A DNA stretch of 46,303 bases from an uncultured Blautia sp. GTDB lineage: Bacteria; Bacillota; Clostridia; Lachnospirales; Lachnospiraceae. Every line of letters begins with the position of its first letter. Position 1 is the first letter of the stretch. Position numbers and translations under genes: made by a program. Positions 24,044-31,446 of this stretch are shown here, one piece after another. The stretch spans positions 1 through 46,303 of the forward strand of contig CAKRVX010000006.1 of NCBI GenBank assembly GCA_934409175.1, in the 5' to 3' direction. Below the pieces are notes generated by a model that did not search any database, had not been told where the DNA came from, and saw only the letters and a list, made by a program, of their open reading frames with translations.

Positions 24044-24290
24044 TGTGTGTTCCGCAAAGCAGGATCACACTAGCCGGGGAAAGTCTGGTCACAGTGATCA
24101 CCAGTGAGCCGTGTAACTAAACTCAGTGTATTGGAGTAATATACAGGCTACTAAGCGAGTGGATAAGAGTAATTTCGATAAGGGGAACGAGCGATTATGC
24201 AGAACGTAATGCTGTAGAAAGAAGAAGGTAGGAAAACGTTTGAAAAAAACTGACGTACAGTTTCATGAAGATAAAGAGAGTAAAAAAGGC
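24044..24290 (+). other. Possible group II intron 5' fragment
   Basis: The stretch begins with GTGTG, matching the GUGYG 5' end of group II introns. It contains several short hairpins and intron-like segments such as CCAGTGAGCCGTGTAACTAA, CAGGCTACTAAGCGAGTGG and AAACTGACGTACAGTTT, the last a 6-bp stem with loop ACGTA. No reverse transcriptase frame and no complete domain V follow. If correct, this is a truncated relic. The match is from memory of intron domain I patterns, not from alignment. Confidence 0.3.
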
Positions 24291-24318
24291 CTTTAACCTA
24301 CGCTGTTTCTTTAGATGA

Positions 24319-24379
24319 CAAGATTAGAAAATATTATGACAAGATAAAAAATCGACTAATTTCGACAAAAAAGTATAAT
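24319..24379 (+). promoter_or_regulatory. AraC-type operator and promoter, operon C
   Basis: CAAGAT repeats at 24319 and 24340 (21-bp period), each preceded by ATGA/TATGA. Then TCGACT (24352-24357), a 16-bp spacer and TATAAT (24374-24379). It drives the acetamidase-ABC transporter operon from 24449. Confidence 0.78.
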
Positions 24380-24448
24380 ATAATTATCTGAAAAATACAG
24401 GCATATAAACAAAACGATAAGAAAACAAAAAAAGAAAGGAGAAGATAA

Positions 24449-25339
24449 ATGAAAACTATTAAACAAACAACTCCATATTATGATGAAACCTTAGATGCTG
24501 TTTGCGTCATAAAATCAGGAGAAACGATTGCTCTGGATGCTCCAGACTGTTGGGGTAATGAATTGGTGGACGAAACTGTTTTGAAAGGAGATCTCTATGC
24601 AAGGGGACTCGAAATGAATCCGTGCTGTGGTCCAATTGGAGTGGAAAATGCGCAGGTAGGAGATACCGTGAAAATTACAGTGCTAGATATTGAGGTTGCG
24701 GATAAAGGGCATCTTGCTGTTTATAAACCGGAATTTGGCGTTTTAAGCAGATTTTTGGAAAAAGATGAAACAGTTGTAGTGCCAATTGAAAATGGCCATG
24801 CATGTTTACATGATAAATATAAAGTGCCTGTTAAACCGATGCTTGGTGTTTTGGCAGTAACGCCACCAGGAGAAAAAAAGAGTACATTGTTATCTGGAAC
24901 TTATGGTGGAAATATGGATTGTAATCTTTTAAATAAAGGAACTGTTCTTTATTTACCAGTTCAGGTTTCTGGCGCAAAAATTATATCGGGAGATGTACAT
25001 GCGTTGCAGGGAAATGGAGAAGTATTAGCATCGTTGGAAATCCCGGCCAAAATAACACTTAAGGTAGAGTTGATTAAGGAAAAGGCTGAAAAATGGCCAA
25101 TTCTTGAAACGGCTGAAGAATGGCACGTAATTACATCCGGAATTACGTCAGACGAAGCTAATGGATATGCAATGGAAGCGATGGCAGAGTTTCTCACAAA
25201 GAGAGGAATAAACACAAATAAAGAGTGGCTGACATTGATGGGACTTGTAGGAAATGCAAATATTTGCAAGGTAGTGGACACCTTTAAAACATCTAGATTT
25301 TCTATGAAAAAAGAATATACAGAAAATTTGACATTTTAA
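24449..25339 (+). CDS. Acetamidase/formamidase-family protein
   Basis: A 296-residue member of the FmdA/AmdA amidohydrolase family. Landmarks are the GLEMNPCCGPIGVENAQVGDTVKITVLDI strand set, GTYGGNMDCNLLNKGTVLYLPVQVSGAKIISGDVHALQGNGEV, which carries the conserved GGNMD and GD.H.QG metal and substrate motifs, and a C-terminal helix. Family members hydrolyse short amides with release of ammonia. In this operon an amide or a lactam/lactone of a sugar acid is conceivable. AAAGGAGAAG precedes the ATG. The binding-protein gene begins 18 bp after the stop, so they share a transcript. Confidence 0.85.
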   Translation: MKTIKQTTPYYDETLDAVCVIKSGETIALDAPDCWGNELVDETVLKGDLYARGLEMNPCCGPIGVENAQVGDTVKITVLDIEVADKGHLAVYKPEFGVLSRFLEKDETVVVPIENGHACLHDKYKVPVKPMLGVLAVTPPGEKKSTLLSGTYGGNMDCNLLNKGTVLYLPVQVSGAKIISGDVHALQGNGEVLASLEIPAKITLKVELIKEKAEKWPILETAEEWHVITSGITSDEANGYAMEAMAEFLTKRGINTNKEWLTLMGLVGNANICKVVDTFKTSRFSMKKEYTENLTF

Positions 25340-25357
25340 AAGATACAGGGGGCTTTT

Positions 25358-26329
25358 ATGAAGAACTTATTAAAAAAATTAATAGTAGTTACAATTGCAT
25401 TATGTATGACTATAAGTGGATTTGGATGGAATTATAATGTTGTTCATGCAGAAGAAGAAAAGGTTATAGGGTTGGTAGTTCATAATCTGGATGATAACTA
25501 TGTTTCTTATCTTGTAGATGCGTTTGAAAAAGTTGTAGATGAATTAGATGGATATAAGCTGACTGTTTTAGATAGTAAGGGAGATGTTAATACAGAATCT
25601 CAGAATATTACTAATTTAATATCTATGAATGCAGCTGGAATTATTCTTCATTGTGTGGATTCTAATGCATGTGATAATTACATTACTCAGTGCAATGAAG
25701 CGGAAATTCCAATTATTACTACTAAAACTTTATATTCATCCGTTCAGCCAAATGCAAATATTATTATGGATTCACATGATGCTGGTGTTGCAGAGGCTGA
25801 AGGGCTTGTAGAACAAATGGGAGAAAAAGGAAACGTTGTTATTCTTTTGGGAGAACTCGGATCAGAATATACCAATGAACGGACGGCTGGAAATAAAGAA
25901 GTCTTTGATAAGTATGAAGGGATTAATGTTGTAACAGAAGAATGTGCAAACTGGTCTCGTGCTGAGGCAATGACGATTATTGAAAACCTTCTTCAATCTG
26001 GACAGCAGTTTAATGCCATCATTTGCAATAATGATGAAATGGCAATAGGTGCAGGACTTGCGGTACAAGGACAGGGACTGGATCTTGACGATTATTATAT
26101 TGCAGGAATTGACTCTACCCCAGAAGGATTATCTGCAATTTCGGACGGAATTCTGGATGTATCAGTTTTTGATAATGTAGTAAATCTTGCAAATACAGCA
26201 GTTGATACATTGATGAAAATATTAAATGGTGAGGATGTAGAGGCGACAATTAACCTGAAATGTCAGGTAATTACAAAAGATAATATAGACGAGTGTCAGA
26301 CAGTATGGGATGAACTTTTAGACAAGTAA
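25358..26329 (+). CDS. Ribose-type ABC transporter substrate-binding protein
   Basis: A 323-residue periplasmic-binding-protein-like protein (RbsB/Peripla_BP_4 family). A signal peptide covers residues 1-31 and ends VVHA before EEEK. No lipobox Cys is seen, which is unusual for a Gram-positive binding protein and implies release or another attachment. The fold begins VIGLVVHNLDDNYVSYL, and the ligand-binding hinge sequences ICNNDEMAIGAG and AGIDSTPEG are typical. It delivers a pentose-like sugar or polyol to the ATPase and permease downstream. A hairpin terminator (26338-26374) lies between it and the ATPase gene. Confidence 0.88.
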   Translation: MKNLLKKLIVVTIALCMTISGFGWNYNVVHAEEEKVIGLVVHNLDDNYVSYLVDAFEKVVDELDGYKLTVLDSKGDVNTESQNITNLISMNAAGIILHCVDSNACDNYITQCNEAEIPIITTKTLYSSVQPNANIIMDSHDAGVAEAEGLVEQMGEKGNVVILLGELGSEYTNERTAGNKEVFDKYEGINVVTEECANWSRAEAMTIIENLLQSGQQFNAIICNNDEMAIGAGLAVQGQGLDLDDYYIAGIDSTPEGLSAISDGILDVSVFDNVVNLANTAVDTLMKILNGEDVEATINLKCQVITKDNIDECQTVWDELLDK

Positions 26330-26337
26330 ACAAAAGT

Positions 26338-26374
26338 AATATAGCTGTCACTTAGTGACAGCTATATTGCTTTT
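26338..26374 (+). terminator. Intra-operon terminator after the binding protein gene
   Basis: AATATAGCTGTCAC (26338-26351) pairs perfectly over 14 bp with GTGACAGCTATATT (26355-26368) around loop TTA, followed by GCTTTT. Partial termination here would give more binding protein than ATPase and permease. Confidence 0.8.
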
Positions 26375-26395
26375 ATAAGATAAGGAGTTCTGTGA

Positions 26396-27904
26396 ATGAA
26401 AAATAAATGTGACAATTACATTTTAAAGATGGAAAACATCACAAAAAAATTTCCTGGAGTTATTGCTTTAAACAAGGTTCAATTAAAAGTAAGAAAAGGA
26501 ACTGTGCATGCACTTATGGGAGAAAACGGAGCGGGAAAATCGACTCTAATGAAAGTGCTGCTAGGCTTGTATAAACCAGATGAAGGAGAAATTTATTTTA
26601 AAGATGAAAAGGTTAATTTTACTGGTCCTAATGATGCATTGAAACATGGGATTGCAATGATTCATCAGGAACTTGCTAATATGCCGGAGCGGACAGTTGC
26701 GGAAAACATGTTTCTTGGAAGAGAAATCATGACTAAAAAGATGATTGTCGATTTTAAATCTATGGTGGCAGAAAGTCAGAAAATATTTGACCATTTGAGG
26801 ATTAATATTAATCCAAAAACAAAAATGAAAAAGCTTACAGTAGCGCAACAGCAGCTTTGCGAGATTGCAAAAGCAATTTCATGTAATGCAGATTTGATTA
26901 TAATGGATGAGCCGACTTCATCCATTATGGAAGATGATGCGGAGAATTTGTTTCGTATAATTAATGAACTTTTGGAAAAAGATATTACTATTATTTATAT
27001 TTCACATAAAATGGATGAAATATTTAAAATTTCTGATGACATAACGGTTTTTCGGGATGGAACTTATGTAGGGACAGAAAAAGCAGAAGATATTAATCAA
27101 AATATTTTAATTTCTATGATGGTGGGAAGAGAAATTACAGATTTTTATCATAAGAAAGAAGTGAAAATTGGAGAAACAGTTCTTAAAATAGAAAACTTAT
27201 CTTGTGATAATTTATTTCATAACGTGAATTTTGAACTTCATAAGGGCGAAATTCTTGGGTTTGCGGGTCTGGTAGGGGCTGGAAGAACTGAGATTATGGA
27301 AACTATTTTTGGAATCAGAAAAAAATCATCAGGTCGAATAATTATTAATGGCCAGGAAGTAAATATTAATTCGCCTAAAGATGCAATCAATAATAATATT
27401 GGATTTTTGACAGAAGACAGAAAAGATTCAGGCTGTTTTTTGTCTCTGAGTGTTGCGAGAAACACATATATAGCTTCTATAGATAAGTACACAACATTTG
27501 GATTTACAAGTCGCAAAAAAACAAATCTTGCAACAGAAGAAATGAGAAATAAATTGTCAATTAAAGTTCCTACAATTGAACAATTAATGAAAAATCTTTC
27601 AGGTGGAAATCAACAAAAAGTATTAATAGGGAGATGGTTATTGATAGCCCCTAAAATATTAATTGTAGATGAGCCAACTCGTGGTATTGACGTTGGATCA
27701 AAAACAGTGATTCATGGTTTGTTAAGTGATTTGGCAGAGCAGGGAACAAGTATTATATTGATATCCTCTGAAATGCCGGAAGTTATGGGAATGAGTGATA
27801 GGATCGTGGTCTTGCATGAAGGGAATATAACAGGAATTTTGGAAAGAAATGAGATATCGCAGGAACACATTATGGAATTATCAAGTGGTATTACACAATC
27901 ATGA
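26396..27904 (+). CDS. Ribose-type ABC transporter ATPase (duplicated domains)
   Basis: A 502-residue RbsA/MglA-type protein with two ABC domains. The first has Walker A GENGAGKST (about residues 42-50), signature LTVAQQQLCEIAKA and Walker B LIIMDEP. The second has a degenerate Walker A (GLVGAGRTE), signature LSGGNQQK and Walker B ILIVDEP. It energises import of the sugar captured by the upstream binding protein. The ATG at 26396 follows AAGGAGTTC. The permease gene starts 14 bp after its stop. Confidence 0.92.
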   Translation: MKNKCDNYILKMENITKKFPGVIALNKVQLKVRKGTVHALMGENGAGKSTLMKVLLGLYKPDEGEIYFKDEKVNFTGPNDALKHGIAMIHQELANMPERTVAENMFLGREIMTKKMIVDFKSMVAESQKIFDHLRININPKTKMKKLTVAQQQLCEIAKAISCNADLIIMDEPTSSIMEDDAENLFRIINELLEKDITIIYISHKMDEIFKISDDITVFRDGTYVGTEKAEDINQNILISMMVGREITDFYHKKEVKIGETVLKIENLSCDNLFHNVNFELHKGEILGFAGLVGAGRTEIMETIFGIRKKSSGRIIINGQEVNINSPKDAINNNIGFLTEDRKDSGCFLSLSVARNTYIASIDKYTTFGFTSRKKTNLATEEMRNKLSIKVPTIEQLMKNLSGGNQQKVLIGRWLLIAPKILIVDEPTRGIDVGSKTVIHGLLSDLAEQGTSIILISSEMPEVMGMSDRIVVLHEGNITGILERNEISQEHIMELSSGITQS

Positions 27905-27918
27905 AGGAGGATTGAAGA

Positions 27919-28872
27919 ATGGAGCAAAAAGGAAAATTTAAAGAGTTTTGTCGGGAATATAGTATTCTTTTAGTTCTGATTGTTATGATGATTGCCATGA
28001 CAATATTAAAACCAGGACAGTTTATGACAAAAAGTAATATGTTAAATATATTACGACAGATATCAATCACCGGTGTAATCGCGTTAGGAACTGCATTTCC
28101 GATTATTGCAAAAGGTATTGATGTTTCTGGTGGATCTGTTGTTGCTTTATCAGCAGTAATTACAGGAACTATGGTAAGTGTTGATGGGCATAATTTTGCA
28201 GTAGGGATAGGAATACTTATTGGATTGGGTGTAGGACTTCTTTGTGGTGTATTTAGTGGAATTATGACTGCTTACGGAAATGTTCCTCCGTTTATTACAA
28301 CATTAGCAGTGCAATTAGGGGCCAGAGGATTAGCACAGATATATACCGATGGAAAACCTGTGACGAATTTTCCGGATTCTTTTTTAGTAATTGGAAGAGG
28401 AACAATACTTGGCGTACCAATACCGATTTTAATTTTTGTTTTAATGTCTGTTGTTACATATATTATTTTACATATGACTAAGTTTGGAAGTTATACATAC
28501 GCAATTGGAGGTAATACAACTGCGGCAATTGTATCAGGAATTAATGTAAAACTTATCACGACTTTAATTTATGGATTTGCAGGAGTTATGTCTGCATTGG
28601 GGGGAATTATCCTGGCAGCACGGTCAACATCTGCATTACCAAGTTATGGAAGTGGATATGAAATGGATGCAATTACCTGTGTGGTAATAGGCGGAGTAAG
28701 CATGAACGGTGGAATTGGAAAAGTTCAAAAAATGATTATAGGTGTAATTATTGTAGGAATTCTTTCTAATGGTATGACAATGCTTATGATAGATGCGAAT
28801 TGGCAAACAGTTGTAAAAGGTATGGTAATTCTTCTGGCTGTATTGTTTGATCAAAGAAGAGCTTTGAATTGA
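27919..28872 (+). CDS. Ribose-type ABC transporter permease
   Basis: A 317-residue RbsC-type membrane protein with about eight to ten hydrophobic helices. Family marks are GTAFPIIAKGIDVSGGSVVALSAV, the GNVPPFITTLAVQLGARG stretch and the ATPase-contact region YAIGGNTTAAIVSGINV, followed by CVVIGGVSMNGGIG. AAGGAGGAT precedes ATG 27919. It closes operon C. Its stop is at the edge of a bidirectional terminator shared with the convergent AraC gene. Confidence 0.92.
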   Translation: MEQKGKFKEFCREYSILLVLIVMMIAMTILKPGQFMTKSNMLNILRQISITGVIALGTAFPIIAKGIDVSGGSVVALSAVITGTMVSVDGHNFAVGIGILIGLGVGLLCGVFSGIMTAYGNVPPFITTLAVQLGARGLAQIYTDGKPVTNFPDSFLVIGRGTILGVPIPILIFVLMSVVTYIILHMTKFGSYTYAIGGNTTAAIVSGINVKLITTLIYGFAGVMSALGGIILAARSTSALPSYGSGYEMDAITCVVIGGVSMNGGIGKVQKMIIGVIIVGILSNGMTMLMIDANWQTVVKGMVILLAVLFDQRRALN

Positions 28873-28918
28873 AAAAAAATCAGGAAATTATAAATACAAA
28901 TAATTTCCTGATTTTTTT
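28873..28918. terminator. Bidirectional terminator between permease and AraC genes
   Basis: AAAAAAATCAGGAAATTA (28873-28890) and TAATTTCCTGATTTTTTT (28901-28918) pair over 18 bp with loop TAAATACAAA. The A and T flanks make it active on both strands of this convergent gene pair. Confidence 0.9.
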
Positions 28919-29753
28919 AATTGCGTTTAAAATCAGCAGGATTAACCCCCATATACTTTTTGAATGTTTTATAAAAGTAACTGTAATTGTTAAAACCTGC
29001 CATTTCTGCAGCACGGGTGATTGGAATATCACTTTTAAGATAGTTGACTGCCTGAGAAATTCTTTTTTCTATAATGTAGTTATTGAGTGTATAGTTAGTA
29101 ACTTTTTTAAAGATTCTGCAGATATAGTATTCGCTGTAATTTACCTGCTGTGCAAGCGTTTCCAGTGACAGATCATCTGCCAGATGCTGATTGATATATT
29201 CGACCAGAGATGCAACAAGAGATACATGACGGGAATCTTTATCATCATGGTAAATGCCGTCAAAACAGTCGCTGTACAGGTAAGAGGCAATCTGATGCAG
29301 CAATGCTTTTTCATACATATCCTGTCCATGAGCTGGTTTTTGTTCCATATATTCATGAAGGATACGAAGATATTTGTTCAGACATTTCCCTTCAACATGA
29401 AAAATAGGATAATGTTGATTATTTGTTGTAAAAATATCCAGAAGATTGGAGTTTACAGTATTAAATGATAATAAAAGACTAGGATCAATGCTGATGCTGA
29501 ATCGTTCATAGTAGGCGTTTTTGTTATATTTTAATGTATGTGGATCGAACATATTGATCAGCACGATATCACCGCGGTTGACAAGATATTCCTGTCCATT
29601 GATCGTAAAAATTCCTGCATTGCCAAGATAAATTACAATTTCATAAAAGTCATGATAATGTAGTTCTGTTTTCATTTCATTTTGTGGTGTACGGAATAAA
29701 CAATCATAGTCTCCTTTATAGACGGATGAACGTGAAAGAAATTTTGCTTCCAT
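28917..29753 (-). CDS. AraC-family transcriptional regulator
   Basis: A 278-residue regulator with an N-terminal cupin sensor (HYHDFYEIVIYLG, GDIVLINMFDPH) and a C-terminal double helix-turn-helix (about residues 180-275: LSLETLAQQVNYSEYYICRIFKKV and ITRAAEMAGFNNYSYFYKTFKKYMGVNPADFKR). Start 29753 (MEAKFLS) has GAGAGG 8 bp upstream on the minus strand. The frame open from 29777 lacks a site. As the only AraC-type gene in the region, it is the likely binder of the 21-bp-spaced CAAGAT repeats at four promoters (operons A-D), including the one 98 bp from its own start. Its inducer is presumably the pathway's sugar. Confidence 0.92.
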   Translation of the reverse strand: MEAKFLSRSSVYKGDYDCLFRTPQNEMKTELHYHDFYEIVIYLGNAGIFTINGQEYLVNRGDIVLINMFDPHTLKYNKNAYYERFSISIDPSLLLSFNTVNSNLLDIFTTNNQHYPIFHVEGKCLNKYLRILHEYMEQKPAHGQDMYEKALLHQIASYLYSDCFDGIYHDDKDSRHVSLVASLVEYINQHLADDLSLETLAQQVNYSEYYICRIFKKVTNYTLNNYIIEKRISQAVNYLKSDIPITRAAEMAGFNNYSYFYKTFKKYMGVNPADFKRN

Positions 29754-29813
29754 AAACAATACCTCTCTTTTAAACAAATTAAGAATGGTTGTTGGATTTT
29801 ATCTGACAGATAC

Positions 29814-29842
29814 AGTTTATATAAATATAAAATGAAAGTCAA
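29814..29842 (-). promoter_or_regulatory. Candidate araC-type regulator promoter
   Basis: On the minus strand TTGACT (29842-29837) is followed after 15-17 bp by TATAAA/TAAACT. The operator repeats of operon D lie directly upstream (29851-29878), so the regulator may control its own synthesis. Confidence 0.4.
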
Positions 29843-29850
29843 TGTAATCG

Positions 29851-29911
29851 CAAGATAAGAAATGTATTGCACAAGATACAACATGGTATTGCCATAAGGA
29901 TTGTTTATAAT
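29851..29911 (+). promoter_or_regulatory. AraC-type operator and promoter, operon D
   Basis: CAAGATA repeats at 29851 and 29872 (21-bp period), a poor -35 (TGGTAT, 29884-29889), a 16-bp spacer and TATAAT (29906-29911). The geometry is identical to operon C. It drives the SDR operon from 29974 and sits between it and the divergent regulator gene. Confidence 0.78.
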
Positions 29912-29973
29912 AAATTTTAACAAAAAGATACAGAGATATGAGAATTTCACTGAATTTACTGGAAAGGGGCTTG

Positions 29974-30783
29974 ATGAAAGAATTGGACAGATATATTTCG
30001 TTAGCAGGGAAAAATATTGTAATTACAGGAGCTGGACAGGGAATCGGACTGGCAGTGGCGAAACTTTTGGTAAAGTACGGAGGCAGAGTGGCTATGGTCG
30101 ATCATAGTGGACGTTCTTTTCAGGAAGCAGAGAAAATGGGAGAGAATGCAATTGCCTTTAAGTGTGATGTTGCGGATGAAATGCAAGTAAAGAAAACTGT
30201 AAATGATATCCTGAAAGAATTTAAAACGATTGATATTCTGGTAAATAATGCAGCTGTTATCGTACGAAAAAATATAGTGGATACGACAGCTGAAGAATGG
30301 GATCATGCCATGAATGTAGGAGTCAGAGGAACATTTCTTTTTTCAAAGTATGTACTTCCGGTTATGATCAGACAGAAAAAAGGAAATATCATTAATACTG
30401 CATCAAATTGTGCAGTAAGTGCAACGCCGGGAGCGGCATCTTACAATGCGGTGAAAGGAGCAGTGGCTTCACTGACAAGAGCTATGGCGGTGGATCATGC
30501 AGAGGATAATATCAGAGTTAATTGTGTATGCCCCGGTGATGTGATCACACCAATGCTGATAAATGAAGGAATCCAGACAGGCAAGATCACCACAGGAAAC
30601 CCTCAGACAGAGGAAGAAATAAAAGCATGGAATGCGTTTATTAAGGAATGTGGAAGTCACAGACCAATGGGAAGAATTTCAACACCGGAGGAAATTGCAT
30701 ATACATATCTTTATCTTGCAACAGACATGAGCGGATATGCAACAGGAAGCAGCGTTATTGTCGATGGCGGAAGAGTCTGCTGA
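29974..30783 (+). CDS. Short-chain dehydrogenase/reductase
   Basis: A 269-residue classical SDR. The cofactor motif TGAGQGIG lies at residues 18-25, the NNAA motif near 93, the catalytic Ser in INTASN and YNAVKGA (YxxxK) near 158-164. It ends in the usual GSSVIVDGG. It oxidises or reduces a hydroxyl/keto group of a sugar, polyol or hydroxyacid with NAD(P). Start 29974 follows GGAAAGGGGCTTG. The in-frame ATG at 29938 has no site. It is the first gene of operon D, with an acetyltransferase and glycerate kinase downstream. Reduction of tartronate semialdehyde to glycerate is one reading, though SDRs are not the usual enzyme for it. Confidence 0.88.
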   Translation: MKELDRYISLAGKNIVITGAGQGIGLAVAKLLVKYGGRVAMVDHSGRSFQEAEKMGENAIAFKCDVADEMQVKKTVNDILKEFKTIDILVNNAAVIVRKNIVDTTAEEWDHAMNVGVRGTFLFSKYVLPVMIRQKKGNIINTASNCAVSATPGAASYNAVKGAVASLTRAMAVDHAEDNIRVNCVCPGDVITPMLINEGIQTGKITTGNPQTEEEIKAWNAFIKECGSHRPMGRISTPEEIAYTYLYLATDMSGYATGSSVIVDGGRVC

Positions 30784-30819
30784 CCAGGAGTAACAGAGAA
30801 GAAAGGGAGGATTACTTAT

Positions 30820-31443
30820 ATGCTGAATTTTGAAGAACAGAAAAAAAGGGTACTTTCTGGACTTATGTATAATGATCTTACACCGGAACTGGTTGAGGCA
30901 AGAAGGGTGGCAGTAGAGCTGACAAACGAGTATAATGCTTCTTATGGACAGCCGCCGGAAGTGCGTGAGCCGCTTCTGCGTAAGATTCTGGGAGAGATGG
31001 GTGAGGATGTGTTTTTTGAGCCATCTTTCAGATGTGAATTTGGTTATAATATCAAGATAGGAAATCATTTCTATGCAAACTTTGACTGTGTGATGCTTGA
31101 TCCGGGTGGAATCGAGATTGGAGATAATGTTCTCTTTGGACCGAGAGTAAGTATTTACACTGCAAGGCATGCATTTGATGCAAAAGAGAGAGGGGCAGGA
31201 GCCTGCTTTGCAAAGAAGGTCAGGATCGGAAATAACGTATGGGTTGGCGGCGGCGTTCATATGGATCATGGGATCACAATTGGTGATAATACAGTGATCG
31301 GAGCAGGAAGTGTGATTACCAGAGATATTCCGGCAAATGTAGTAGCCGCAGGTGCACCGTGCAGAGTGATCAGAGAGATTACAGAAGCAGATAAGTCGGA
31401 TTATTTTCATGTTCTGGAAACTTTATATGATGGAGGCAAATAA
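30820..31443 (+). CDS. Sugar O-acetyltransferase (LacA/Maa-type hexapeptide)
   Basis: A 207-residue left-handed beta-helix acetyltransferase. An N-terminal helical MAA-type domain (about residues 5-60) precedes hexapeptide repeats (IKIGNHF, GIEIGDNVLFG, VRIGNNVWVGGGVHMDHGITIGDNTVIGAGSVITRDIPANVVAAGAPCRVI). The catalytic His lies in YTARHAFD. It transfers acetyl from acetyl-CoA to a sugar hydroxyl, commonly as a way to detoxify non-metabolised sugars. GAAAGGGAGGA precedes ATG 30820. The glycerate kinase gene starts 3 bp after its stop. Confidence 0.9.
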   Translation: MLNFEEQKKRVLSGLMYNDLTPELVEARRVAVELTNEYNASYGQPPEVREPLLRKILGEMGEDVFFEPSFRCEFGYNIKIGNHFYANFDCVMLDPGGIEIGDNVLFGPRVSIYTARHAFDAKERGAGACFAKKVRIGNNVWVGGGVHMDHGITIGDNTVIGAGSVITRDIPANVVAAGAPCRVIREITEADKSDYFHVLETLYDGGK

Positions 31444-31446
31444 AAG

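Larger units (their letters stand above)
23912..24448. other. Long intergenic stretch with mobile-element debris
   Basis: No protein gene is seen. In order it holds a 107-bp near-palindrome (23933-24039), a structured, GC-richer stretch that resembles the 5' part of a group II intron (about 24044-24290), and the AraC-type operator and promoter of operon C (24319-24379). Confidence 0.7.

Noticed and set aside
24044..24290. RNase P RNA, tmRNA or cobalamin riboswitch
   Set aside because: GGGGAAAGTCTGG superficially recalls the RNase P GAGGAAAGTCC box, but the remaining conserved elements are absent, and no B12 box is present.
30679..31410. Long minus-strand frame (243 codons) with many Cys and His
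   Set aside because: It is the antisense shadow of the hexapeptide acetyltransferase, with codon-3 periodicity of the plus strand and no start signals.
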